A stretch of DNA of 64,000 bases from Bacillota bacterium. GTDB taxonomy: Bacteria > Bacillota > Clostridia > Lachnospirales > Lachnospiraceae. A program made the position numbers and the translations under genes. The DNA lies in the NCBI GenBank assembly GCA_023423335.1, contig JAFAFU010000005.1:1-64000 (forward strand), in the 5' to 3' direction. Position 1 is the stretch's first letter; every line of letters starts with the position of its first letter. The notes below the pieces were generated by a model, which was given only the letters and a program-made list of their open reading frames with translations, made no database searches and was not told the origin of the DNA. Shown here in pieces: positions 44,377 to 52,423 of this stretch.

Positions 44377-44402
44377 ACCTCCCTTATGGCGCTTTGCGCC
44401 AT
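44377..44402 (-). promoter_or_regulatory. Hairpin-SD cassette before the M50 protease gene
   Basis: ATGGCGC-AAA-GCGCCAT (44402-44386, minus strand), then AAG, GGAGGT and the ATG at 44372. The stem is identical to that of hisS. The repeat starts within the scfB stop region: CAGATTTTGTGATGGCGC is shared with the hisS copy, so scfB seems to end inside a repeat unit. Confidence 0.8.
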
Positions 44403-45826
44403 CACAAAATCTGCTGTGCGGCCTTTATCATAATGGCACATTCCACTCGCTTTTTTTGAAGTTCACAACCGATATCATAGGCGTCGTTTATGTCTCCATG
44501 GAACTTAAAGGAGTTCGCCGCACAACCGCCGCTGCAGTAGAATTTAGCAAAACAGTTCCGGCATTTTTCCTTCGAATAAACATTGCAGCACCGGAATTCT
44601 TCCCTGATTTCGGTCTTCTTAATGCCATCAAAAACATTGCCCATAAGGTACTCCGTAATTCCCACGAACTGATGACAGGGATACAGATCACCCCAGGGAG
44701 TCACCGCCAGATATTCCGTACCGGAGCCACAGCCGGAAAGACGTTTCGCCACGCAGGGGCCTCCCGACAGATCTATCATAAAATGAAAGAAATTAAACTC
44801 TTTACCTTCCCCGGCTCTTTCCAGGACATACTTCGCCAGCTTATCATATTCCTCAAAAAGAACCGGAAGATCCTCTTCCCTGATTGCATAGGCTTCCTCA
44901 GGCAGGGCAACCACAGGCTCAACGGAGATCTGTTTAAAGCCCAGCTCCGCCAGATGCTTTACATCCTCTGCAAAATCAAGATTATTATGGGTGAAGGTTC
45001 CTCTCACATAGTAGTTGTTCTGGTTCCTGCTCTCAGCAAGCTTTAAAAACTTGGGAAGAATCAGGTCATAGCTGCCTTTTCCGTTTCTGCTGGGCCGCAT
45101 GAGGTCATTGACCTCCTTACGTCCATCGATGCTAAGCACCACATTACTCATTTCCTTATTGGCAAATTCCATGACATCGTCCGTTAAGAGAACGCCATTG
45201 GTGGTCAGGGTAAATCGGAAATTCTTATTATGGAGCTTCTCCTGCTCCCGTCCATAACGGACAAGTTCCTTGACAACCTCAAAATTCATCAGGGGTTCAC
45301 CGCCAAAGAAATCCACCTCCAGATTCCTGCGGTTTCCGGAACTTGCAATCAGGAAGTCAAGGGCCTTCTTCCCTACCTCATAACTCATCAGGGAACGGCC
45401 GCCCTTATATTCTCCCTCCTCCGCAAAGCAATAACGGCAGGCCAGATTGCAATCATGGGCAATATGCAGGCAGAGAGCTTTCACAACCGTGGTACGTGAC
45501 TTAAATTCTTTGATATAATCTTCATAAACATCCTTCGTAAAGAGGGAGCCCTCCTTCTTCAGCTGTTCAATATCCACCAAAACCTCCATGATCTGGCGTA
45601 CTAAGGATTCCACTGTCTCTGTAAAATCCCCCTTATTATCCTTATCAATCAGCCTCATGAATTCCGGGCGGGTATACTTCTCAACCATTGCTTCAATAAT
45701 ATTTCCCTGGTTGTTGTTCTCATATATCCCAATGATATCATAGGCAAGGTCGTCAACCACATGGATCATTCCGCTGTTAACGTCCAATACGATATTATAA
45801 CCATTACTTTTATACTGATGTACCAC
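44402..45826 (-). CDS. scfB: SCIFF (ranthipeptide) radical SAM maturase
   Basis: A 474-residue SPASM-domain radical SAM enzyme. An N-terminal RiPP-recognition-like region (about 1-110) is followed by the radical SAM site C126-x3-C130-x2-C133 (CNLACRYC), DFFGGEPLMNF, and a C-terminal SPASM domain rich in Cys (TEYLAVTPWGDLYPCHQF, CRNCFAKFYCSGGCAAN). The family installs Cys thioether crosslinks in the six-Cys SCIFF precursor, which is encoded 209 bases upstream. The start is a GTG at 45826, seven bases after GGAGG; the longer frame to 46000 lies in the untranslated leader. Confidence 0.95.
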   Translation of the reverse strand: MVHQYKSNGYNIVLDVNSGMIHVVDDLAYDIIGIYENNNQGNIIEAMVEKYTRPEFMRLIDKDNKGDFTETVESLVRQIMEVLVDIEQLKKEGSLFTKDVYEDYIKEFKSRTTVVKALCLHIAHDCNLACRYCFAEEGEYKGGRSLMSYEVGKKALDFLIASSGNRRNLEVDFFGGEPLMNFEVVKELVRYGREQEKLHNKNFRFTLTTNGVLLTDDVMEFANKEMSNVVLSIDGRKEVNDLMRPSRNGKGSYDLILPKFLKLAESRNQNNYYVRGTFTHNNLDFAEDVKHLAELGFKQISVEPVVALPEEAYAIREEDLPVLFEEYDKLAKYVLERAGEGKEFNFFHFMIDLSGGPCVAKRLSGCGSGTEYLAVTPWGDLYPCHQFVGITEYLMGNVFDGIKKTEIREEFRCCNVYSKEKCRNCFAKFYCSGGCAANSFKFHGDINDAYDIGCELQKKRVECAIMIKAAQQIL

Positions 45827-45859
45827 TTTCCATCCTCCTAATATTACAACGAATAGGAC

Positions 45860-45914
45860 TGTCTCAAAATATTTCCCGGTAAAATACAACTCAGCAGAAA
45901 AATATTTTGAGGCA
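45860..45914. terminator. Long hairpin between scfA and scfB
   Basis: TGTCTCAAAATATTT (45860-45874) pairs with AAATATTTTGAGGCA (45900-45914) with one G-U pair and a 25-base loop. No T-run follows on the minus strand. It could be an attenuator or an mRNA-stabilising structure that keeps precursor transcript in excess over maturase. Confidence 0.5.
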
Positions 45915-46035
45915 GCCCCATAATCAATCGTCTTAATAGCTACACCGTGAAACAGCTGTTCCAAATGACATGCAGCCACGGTTGCGACCGCATGGCTCAC
46001 ATTTGCATTCGTGCAAATAAGCTATGTACCATCTA

Positions 46036-46176
46036 TTATTTATTCTCGCAGCTCTGATTACCAACTGTGCAGGATGTCTTACATGCGGACTGGCAGGATG
46101 TCTGACATTCGCCGCATCCGCCCTTTTTCATGGTATCCTTCAGGTTTCTTGTGTTTAAAGTCTTGATATGTTTCAT
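46036..46176 (-). CDS. scfA: SCIFF ranthipeptide precursor (six Cys in 45 residues)
   Basis: A 46-residue peptide starting MKHIKTLNTRNLKDTMKKGG; it carries exactly six Cys in its second half (GGC, GEC, TSC, SAC, TSC, QSC), the defining SCIFF pattern, and ends ENK. GGAGG lies upstream of the ATG. Residues 1-20 are the leader recognised by the maturase. Mature SCIFF peptides carry Cys-to-alpha-carbon thioethers and have been tied to quorum sensing or regulation in some clostridia; the role here is unknown. The short reading frame is easily missed. Confidence 0.96.
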   Translation of the reverse strand: MKHIKTLNTRNLKDTMKKGGCGECQTSCQSACKTSCTVGNQSCENK

Positions 46177-46207
46177 TTTTCAGCCTCCTTTGCTACTTTC
46201 CATGCAG

Positions 46208-46236
46208 ATTATATCATATGTATATGCATAAGAAAA
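46208..46236 (-). promoter_or_regulatory. Candidate scfA promoter
   Basis: A perfect TATAAT (46213-46208, minus strand) lies 32 bases before scfA, with TTTTCT 17 bases further upstream as a poor -35. Confidence 0.45.
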
Positions 46237-46290
46237 GAGTTTTTTGCAATTCTATAATAATGAAATAAATGATTTTTTTGGTAAATAGTA

Positions 46291-46320
46291 TTGTAACGAT
46301 ACTGCATGGCATGGTATAAT
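46291..46320 (+). promoter_or_regulatory. Candidate degV promoter
   Basis: TTGTAA (46291-46296) and TATAAT (46315-46320), 18 bases apart, about 120 bases before degV. Confidence 0.6.
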
Positions 46321-46442
46321 ATATCATATCGTAATGAAAACCACTTGTATAAAATGGCTCGCTTATTTTACTCATAATAAGAACTGCGGCCTGCAGGAAC
46401 TACAAATTACAAAAAATCAAGGAAAGGTTTGGTGCTGGAACG

Positions 46443-47315
46443 ATGAAACAATTTATCATTACTACGGATTCTACCTGCGATTTACCTGGTGAGTATGTAA
46501 CAAATCACGGTATCAGGATACTCCCGCTCTATTATAGCTTTAACGGTACTGTTTATGGCGGGGAGAAGGCTTCTCTTGATCCCAAGGAATTTTATGATAA
46601 AATGCGCGGTGGCGCTATGCCCACTACTATGGCTGTTAACCCCGAAACTGCGGATGAGGTATTCCGCGGACTGGTGAACGAAGGCTACGATATTATACAT
46701 ATCGCGTTTTCGTCCCCCTTAAGCGGAAGCTGTTCGGTTGCCACTACCGTCGCCAGAGAAATATGTGAAGAGATCTCCGGAGCGAAAATTACCGTTGTTG
46801 ATTCCCTCTGCGCCTCCCTGGGAGAAGGTCTGCTGGTTCATAAGGCAGTTGAGTTGAAGGAAAGCGGTAAAACCATGGATGAGATTGTTGATTGGCTTGA
46901 AAAGAACAAATTAAATCTATGTCATATATTTACGGTTGATGATCTCCATCATCTGCATCGCGGCGGCAGAGTTTCGAAGACAACAGCAATCATCGGAACA
47001 CTGATTAATGTGAAACCGGTTCTTCATGTGGATAATGAGGGCCGTCTGGTTCCGCTGAATAATGTACGGGGCAGGAAAAAGGCCCTGCTTTCCCTGGTGG
47101 ACCAGATGGAAAAACGTATCGACGGCTTCCGGGATAAAAACGATATTGTATTTATCAGTCATGGCGACAGCCTGGAGGATGCTAAATTCGTGTCCGCCCA
47201 GGTTAAGGAGCGGTTCGGTATTGAGAATTTCCTGATTAATACCATCAGCCCGACGATCGGTTCCCATTCCGGTCCGGGAACCATCGCTTTGTTCTTTATG
47301 GGAAAAGAAAGATAA
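46443..47315 (+). CDS. DegV-family fatty acid-binding protein
   Basis: A 290-residue DegV (FakB-like) protein. The start FIITTDSTCDLP, the mid-protein AFSSPLSGSC with the lipid-head contact region, and the ISPTIGSHSGPGTIALFF end are all typical. In Firmicutes such proteins present exogenous fatty acids to the FakA kinase. No fakA is in the window. The ribosome site before the ATG is weak. It stands alone and is followed by the long hairpin at 47360-47458. Confidence 0.93.
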   Translation: MKQFIITTDSTCDLPGEYVTNHGIRILPLYYSFNGTVYGGEKASLDPKEFYDKMRGGAMPTTMAVNPETADEVFRGLVNEGYDIIHIAFSSPLSGSCSVATTVAREICEEISGAKITVVDSLCASLGEGLLVHKAVELKESGKTMDEIVDWLEKNKLNLCHIFTVDDLHHLHRGGRVSKTTAIIGTLINVKPVLHVDNEGRLVPLNNVRGRKKALLSLVDQMEKRIDGFRDKNDIVFISHGDSLEDAKFVSAQVKERFGIENFLINTISPTIGSHSGPGTIALFFMGKER

Positions 47316-47359
47316 GCAACCGTGCAAAAGGGTCTGTTGCATAATAGATAGATCAATAA

Positions 47360-47458
47360 AAGAGGCGGCGGATGCTTCCCGCACACACAGATCGCAGGAC
47401 AGATTTTAATCGATCTGTTCAGCAACCAGTGTATTATGGGAAGCATCCGCCACCTCTT
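47360..47458. repeat. Long hairpin, copy 2 of a dispersed family (also at 603-665)
   Basis: Arms 47360-47380 and 47438-47458 pair over 21 positions with one G-U. The loop holds CACACACAG and an inner stem ACAGATCG (47387-47394) with CGATCTGT (47411-47418). The outer arm differs from copy 1 at several positions, yet both arms remain paired. It is followed by TTACTTTGTTTTT and probably terminates degV. Confidence 0.65.
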
Positions 47459-47543
47459 ACTTTGTTTTTATTATTATGCGGTTGCCTCTTTTTATCATGA
47501 TTCCGGGTAAAATATTCTGCTTTTCCAACGAAAACCATATCCT

Positions 47544-47756
47544 CTAGCGGAAGGAGTCTCCTTTACGAAGATTGTTTACAACCTCTGTTACCCGGTTTTG
47601 GGCGTCATCCCCGGAGGTTGAGCTTTTGATATAGTTAATCAATTCCTGCTTCTTTTGCTCCGGCAGACTGACAAAGTTTGTCATTGCCTTCATATCCATA
47701 GCCAGGCGGAAACCCAGTCCCTCCGGCATGGAATTATCTATATTTACGATACTCAT
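47544..47756 (-). CDS. Small protein of unknown function (70 residues)
   Basis: A 70-residue soluble protein starting MSIVNIDNSMPEGLGFRLAMDMKAM, ending in a helical acidic/basic stretch (NRVTEVVNNLRKGDSFR). The ATG at 47756 follows GGAG by seven bases. The pattern NIDNSxPEGxGxxLAxDMxAM resembles small conserved Lachnospiraceae proteins, but I cannot name the family. Lies between degV (convergent) and pepF (same strand, 107 bases upstream). Confidence 0.6.
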   Translation of the reverse strand: MSIVNIDNSMPEGLGFRLAMDMKAMTNFVSLPEQKKQELINYIKSSTSGDDAQNRVTEVVNNLRKGDSFR

Positions 47757-47863
47757 AATCATGCTCCTTTCATTGGGTCTTTATTGAATGATTCATGATT
47801 ATTATCTGACGGTACCGTTATTTTATGTGGATATTGGTTCGCCAGTTCTTTCCATATGAGTTA

Positions 47864-49624
47864 TTATTTCCCGCTGATTTCAATGAATTCCTCCACCAGC
47901 TTTTCGATGGATTGCAAACTGATTCTCCAAAAGTCCGGATTCTCCAGATCAATTTCCGCCTCTTTTGCCGCATCCTCCACACTTTTAACGGTTGTCGCAT
48001 TCAAAAGCGCTTTATACTTCGAAACAAACGGTTCACCCTCCAGCTTATATTTCTCATAAAGACCGCGGGCAAATAAACCGCCGAAAGCATAGGGGAAATT
48101 ATAAAAGCTTAAGCTTTCCGAATAATAATGGCCTTTCAATACCCACATGTAGGGATGAAGGTAATTGGGGTCCAGACCGTCACCATAGGCAGCCCTTTGG
48201 GCATTCAGCATCATTTCCTTCAACTCATCCGCAAACAAAAAGCCGCTCCTGCATTTCTCAAACACTTCACTTTCAAATAAAAATCTGGAATAGATATCAC
48301 ACATGATCTGGGTCACATCCTGCAGCTGGCTCTCAATCAGCGCCATTTTCTCACGGCCTTCGGTCTCCCTGATCGCCGCCTCCATAATTAACGCTTCATT
48401 GAAGGTGGAGGCTGTCTCAGCCACCGGCATGCTGTAATCCACATTCAGCGGCAGATGCTCCTGAATATGAAGCCCATGATACGCATGACCCAGCTCGTGG
48501 GCGAGAGTAACCACATCGCTTAAGGAACCCGTAAAATTAGAAAGAATCCGGCTCTGCTTTACAAAAGGCATATTCTCACAGAAGGCGCCTCCCACCTTGC
48601 CCTTTCTGGGATAAAAATCAATCCATTCCTCCTCGAAGGCCTGCTCCACCATATCGGCCAGATCGTCCGTAAAGCCTCTGAAATGCTTCACCAGATATTC
48701 CTTTGCATCCTCTACGGTATATTTTGTATTACTCTCTCCCAAAGGGGCGAACATATCAAACCAGGGCAGACCGTTCGTATGACCCAGCAGCTTTGCCTTA
48801 TGCTTCATATATTTATGGAATACGGGTAAATATTCCTTGATTGCTTCCAGCATGGCCTCCAGGGTTTCCTTCTTCATCCTGGATTGCTGGAGTGTCATAG
48901 CCAGAGGGGAGTCATAGCCTCTCATGCCACAGATGGTATTTACCTGGGTCTTGATGCTATTGAGGGAATAGCTGATGGCATCCTTAATTTTTTCATAGGC
49001 CCTGAGCTCAGCCTCATAAGCATCCTTACGGACTGCCGGATCTTCGCTGTGGGCCATATTCCTGACCTGCGGCAAAGTGACGATCTCCTCTCGGTATTCC
49101 ACCTCCAGCGTAGACGTCAGGAAGCTGTGCATGCTGCCCCAGGCAGAGCCTGCGGAGATATTTAATTTAGCGATTGTCTCCTCCACATCATCACTTAACA
49201 GGTGCTTCGCTTCCCGTCTTAACTCACTTATCAGGAATTCATAAGCCTTCAGCTTCGGATACTTCTCCATATATGCCTCCGGGTTCTTTATCCCGGCTAT
49301 CCATTTATGAATGACCGCCATCGGTTTCGAGGATTCACTGAACTGCTTCTCAATGGAATTCAGTTCATTGACCACCTGGCTGTCAGAGGTATTTACCGAC
49401 TGCCGCAGCATAAGATAAAACCCAAGCTTATTCCCCAGTACCTGGTACTGCTCCAGGTAATCAATCGCCTGAAGAAGCACTGCCTCTTCATCGGTTCTGT
49501 CCTTAAGTCCTTCACTGAATTCTTTGATTATTTCCGTAAGCCGGATGAGTTCCTCCCGATCCTCCTTATACCTTTTATCCTCAAGTCCTTTATACAGGAT
49601 GTCCAATGACCATTCCTTATTCAT
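47864..49624 (-). CDS. pepF: Oligoendopeptidase F (M3 family)
   Basis: A 586-residue cytoplasmic zinc peptidase that degrades oligopeptides. The metal motif HELGH is at 376-380, with the third-ligand Glu in TASTFNEALIMEAAI about 28 residues later and the C-terminal PYAFGGLFARGLYEKY. Length is normal for PepF. GGAG lies six bases upstream of the ATG. The gap to the divergent blaI promoter (49625-49922) is AT-rich; a TACAAT sits at about 49688-49693 on the minus strand without a good -35. Confidence 0.95.
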   Translation of the reverse strand: MNKEWSLDILYKGLEDKRYKEDREELIRLTEIIKEFSEGLKDRTDEEAVLLQAIDYLEQYQVLGNKLGFYLMLRQSVNTSDSQVVNELNSIEKQFSESSKPMAVIHKWIAGIKNPEAYMEKYPKLKAYEFLISELRREAKHLLSDDVEETIAKLNISAGSAWGSMHSFLTSTLEVEYREEIVTLPQVRNMAHSEDPAVRKDAYEAELRAYEKIKDAISYSLNSIKTQVNTICGMRGYDSPLAMTLQQSRMKKETLEAMLEAIKEYLPVFHKYMKHKAKLLGHTNGLPWFDMFAPLGESNTKYTVEDAKEYLVKHFRGFTDDLADMVEQAFEEEWIDFYPRKGKVGGAFCENMPFVKQSRILSNFTGSLSDVVTLAHELGHAYHGLHIQEHLPLNVDYSMPVAETASTFNEALIMEAAIRETEGREKMALIESQLQDVTQIMCDIYSRFLFESEVFEKCRSGFLFADELKEMMLNAQRAAYGDGLDPNYLHPYMWVLKGHYYSESLSFYNFPYAFGGLFARGLYEKYKLEGEPFVSKYKALLNATTVKSVEDAAKEAEIDLENPDFWRISLQSIEKLVEEFIEISGK

Positions 49625-49922
49625 AATTAACTCCATTCCTTTCCTTGCTTCAATATGATCCACATACTTCCAGATAGATTACTTGCATTGTAGCATATAT
49701 TTTAGAAACAATCCATAACCTTTATACTCGTTTCCCCCGGATTTTAAATCGTGCTTTCAGTTACATTTTCTGCATTGCGTGAAATAATATACAGTATGGC
49801 TCGGTTGCAGCATATTTACCAATGTAATCATGTCCGGTATTTGATTTTTTACAGTGCGGTAAGAAGGTGACAGCTGCTGCAACATCCCGTGCTCACCCAG
49901 AAAAAATGATCCTGAATTATAC

Positions 49923-49957
49923 TTGACAATATCATTATACAATTGTATAATGATATT
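49923..49957 (+). promoter_or_regulatory. blaI promoter covered by a perfect 30-bp palindrome
   Basis: TTGACA (49923-49928) and TATAAT (49946-49951), 17 bases apart. The palindrome at 49928-49957 is perfect over 15-bp arms and centred on TACAATTGTA, the core typical of BlaI/MecI operators. It spans the spacer and the -10, so a bound dimer would block RNA polymerase and give autoregulation. Confidence 0.88.
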
Positions 49958-50000
49958 CAGATGTATAATAATGGCATATATATTTTAGGAGGTTACTTTT

Positions 50001-50396
50001 GTGAGCGATAAAATCAAGCGCTTGGGTGATGCGGAATTAGAAATTATGCTGGTGCTGTGGGATGTTTCGGAACCTGTTACGTCCAATTACATTTTGGAAC
50101 GCCTGCATGGCCGTAAAAATTGGGCCCTGTCTACTTTGATGACGACCCTGGCAAGACTGGCGGACAAAGGGTTTGTTTATTGTGACAGGAGTACGCGGAC
50201 AAATTATTATTCCGCACTGATTTTGGCACAGGATTACAAAGCGAAGGAAAGCCGCTCCTTTTTGGAACGCTTATACGGAAATTCTCTGCAAAATCTCGTA
50301 ACCAGTCTTTATGACAGCAACACCATCGATGACAAGGATTTATCCGATCTGCGCAAGCTTATTGAGGAAATCGAGGGGAGGAATAATCATGCTTGA
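50001..50396 (+). CDS. blaI: BlaI/MecI-family transcriptional repressor
   Basis: A 131-residue repressor with an N-terminal winged helix (LGDAELEIMLVLWDVSEPVTS, shown by LGDAELEIMLVLW; then WALSTLMTTLARLADKG with the recognition helix) and a C-terminal dimerisation helix. It starts with GTG after AGGAGG. It is cleaved or released when its M56 partner is activated. It overlaps the M56 gene by 8 bases. No beta-lactamase or PBP gene is adjacent, so the regulon is unknown. Confidence 0.95.
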   Translation: MSDKIKRLGDAELEIMLVLWDVSEPVTSNYILERLHGRKNWALSTLMTTLARLADKGFVYCDRSTRTNYYSALILAQDYKAKESRSFLERLYGNSLQNLVTSLYDSNTIDDKDLSDLRKLIEEIEGRNNHA

Positions 50397-52104
50397 GGCT
50401 ATGTTTGTCCGGCTCCTTGAAATCTCTGTTACAACCAGCATTATCATTTTGGGGCTTCGCATGCTCGCACCTTATCTCAATAAAACCTACGCAGCAAAAT
50501 GGAAATACTGGGTATGGCTGTTGTTAGCTGTCCGGCTGATTGTTCCCGTAAATATTTCTCTGCCGGCAGCACCAGTAAAAGTAAATATTCCTGATACGGC
50601 AATAACAGCATTTGGTAACGTGCCGGCCAATTCCTCCATACCGGACACGGTTGTTGTCAGTCCTGAGCAAATACAGCCCCTGACCGAAACAACGCAAAGA
50701 ACAATTACATTCTTGGATGTAATCACGGTAGTATGGATCATAGGTATTGTTGCTTTTATGGCATATCAAATAGCGGGATATTTCATTTTCAGGAGAAGAG
50801 TATTACGTTGGAGCAGAGCTCCCCGGGACCCGCGTGTTGAAAGCATAATCCATTCGGCATCCTTTCAAACCGGTTTTTCAAAGAAAGTTGTTCCCCTTGT
50901 CAGTGACGCCGTTTCCAGCCCTCTTATGATAGGCTTTTTTCGGCCTTTGCTCATTCTGCCGGATGAAGCCTGTTCTGACACCGATCTTTCCTTTATCGTC
51001 CGGCATGAGCTGACCCATTGCAAACGGAACGATTTATGGTATAAACTGCTGCTTATTATTGCAAATGCCGTTCATTGGTATAATCCCGTCGTATCTCTGA
51101 TGTTCCATGAGGCTAGTGAAGATTTGGAGTTGTCCTGTGATGATGCTATAACAAACGGAATGTCTTTTTCGGAACGGAAGATATATACCGAAACAATTCT
51201 TGCGTCTGTTCAGCGGGAAAGGATGAAGAAAACAGCTTTATCAACCTATTTTTATGGGGGCAGGCGGACTACCAAAAACAGATTTATCAATATTTTGAAC
51301 ACAGGGAAAAAGCGCCGCGGTGCTTGTGTCTTTCTTGCCGTACTTCTTTGTACCGCATTGGCCGGAGGATTAATTGCCTGCACGGCAGATGCCGGAAACA
51401 GTTCGGCTGACAATGTAATTAAGGAATATCTTGAGGCTGAAAAGAATAAAGACTATGTGATCAGCCTTTCGATTGAAAAAATAGAAAGATCCGACGAGGA
51501 AACGGCAAGAATTAAGGAAAGGTATTCGGGCAGCGAATTGGCAGATACAAAGGGCTGGACGGATGAATATATTGCCGAAAATATGGTTGCCGTATACGCA
51601 AAATACACTGTGGATTACGACAACACAGAGGTTCCCTATAACGAGGGCGAACTTGAACAATATTTTTACTTGATAAGAGATGATGAAGATTCTCCATGGC
51701 TCATTTGGGATAGTATGGGTACGTCAAGCCAGTCGGTCAGATCAGATAATAATTATATTAATAGTAAATATGGGTTTACTTTTGATATTCCTACTAACTG
51801 GGAAGACAAATATAGGGTGATTGAAGCAGACGAATCAATTTCCCTGGTTTATTCTCAATATGAATTTGAAGATGAAAATTATCAGGAATTTTTTAAGATA
51901 GTTATTATGTCAAAAGCTGACTATGAAAAAGTATTAAATGATCCGCCTGTGACAGGAGTATTACTAGCAGAAAAAGGCGATCAGGTATATATTCTTTATA
52001 CGCCTCTCGATATGGCAATTATGGATAGCAAAAAAGCCGAAGAATATAGCCGATTGTTTTTATCAATAGATCAGATAAAAGAAAGGTTTTACTTAAATCA
52101 ATAA
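50389..52104 (+). CDS. BlaR1-like M56 peptidase with non-PBP extracellular domain
   Basis: A 571-residue membrane protein: TM segments at about 10-30, 38-54, 110-133, the M56 zinc site HELTH (206-210) with the downstream Glu in HEASEDLELSCDD, and a last TM at about 312-330. Classical BlaR1 then has a penicillin-binding domain (SxxK, YGN); here there is none. Instead residues 335-450 resemble a DUF4829-like fold, and 465-571 (YGFTFDIPTNW) a PsbP/DUF1795-like fold. The signal sensed is therefore probably not a beta-lactam bound covalently. GGGGAGG precedes the ATG, which lies inside the end of blaI. Confidence 0.85.
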   Translation: MLEAMFVRLLEISVTTSIIILGLRMLAPYLNKTYAAKWKYWVWLLLAVRLIVPVNISLPAAPVKVNIPDTAITAFGNVPANSSIPDTVVVSPEQIQPLTETTQRTITFLDVITVVWIIGIVAFMAYQIAGYFIFRRRVLRWSRAPRDPRVESIIHSASFQTGFSKKVVPLVSDAVSSPLMIGFFRPLLILPDEACSDTDLSFIVRHELTHCKRNDLWYKLLLIIANAVHWYNPVVSLMFHEASEDLELSCDDAITNGMSFSERKIYTETILASVQRERMKKTALSTYFYGGRRTTKNRFINILNTGKKRRGACVFLAVLLCTALAGGLIACTADAGNSSADNVIKEYLEAEKNKDYVISLSIEKIERSDEETARIKERYSGSELADTKGWTDEYIAENMVAVYAKYTVDYDNTEVPYNEGELEQYFYLIRDDEDSPWLIWDSMGTSSQSVRSDNNYINSKYGFTFDIPTNWEDKYRVIEADESISLVYSQYEFEDENYQEFFKIVIMSKADYEKVLNDPPVTGVLLAEKGDQVYILYTPLDMAIMDSKKAEEYSRLFLSIDQIKERFYLNQ

Positions 52105-52133
52105 ATACTAAATAATTACATATAACCGAGCAC

Positions 52134-52319
52134 TTAAATTTTTAAGCCGATTCCATTCAATTCCTTTTCGCCTTTTGGCGTAAGGATATATACAGTGCTT
52201 TTCCCATCCTCCAAACATATCCATTCATTTACAATTAGAAATTCAAGAAGCATAGCCCCCAATTTTTCTCCAAGATGGTCATAGCATTTACGTCCGGTTA
52301 ATCGTTTTTCTTGTTTCAT
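52134..52319 (-). CDS. Stand-alone ArsR C-terminal-like small protein
   Basis: A 61-residue protein with RKCYDHLGEKLGAMLLEFLIVNEWI...YILTPKGEKELNGIG. This pattern resembles the C-terminal metal/dimer part of some ArsR-type regulators (CYDHL, then LTPxGE), but the DNA-binding helix-turn-helix is absent. AGGAG lies seven bases upstream of the ATG, and the stop of a preceding short frame overlaps the start (ATGA). It could be a functional fragment or a decayed regulator. Confidence 0.5.
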   Translation of the reverse strand: MKQEKRLTGRKCYDHLGEKLGAMLLEFLIVNEWICLEDGKSTVYILTPKGEKELNGIGLKI

Positions 52320-52423
52320 TTTCCATCTCCTAAACTATTAAACTCATTTTCAAAGGTATCTATCCATGATAACAATGATTCTAAAACTTGTATTTGTTGA
52401 TAGAGTATTTTTGCTTTGTCCAA
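52316..52423 (-). CDS. Possible 35-residue ORF coupled to the ArsR-like gene
   Basis: A TTG-started frame of 35 codons (starts MDKAKILYQQIQVLESLL, ends FNSLGDGK), helical and amphipathic. Its TGA overlaps the ATG of the next gene, the usual sign of translational coupling. The ribosome site (AAGGG) is weak and no homologue is known to me. It may instead be the remnant of the lost N-terminal part of the regulator. Confidence 0.3.
   Translation of the reverse strand: MDKAKILYQQIQVLESLLSWIDTFENEFNSLGDGK

Noticed and set aside
49757..49942. A 61-codon minus-strand frame upstream of pepF
   Set aside because: It would start within the blaI promoter palindrome and lacks a ribosome site; composition is not protein-like.
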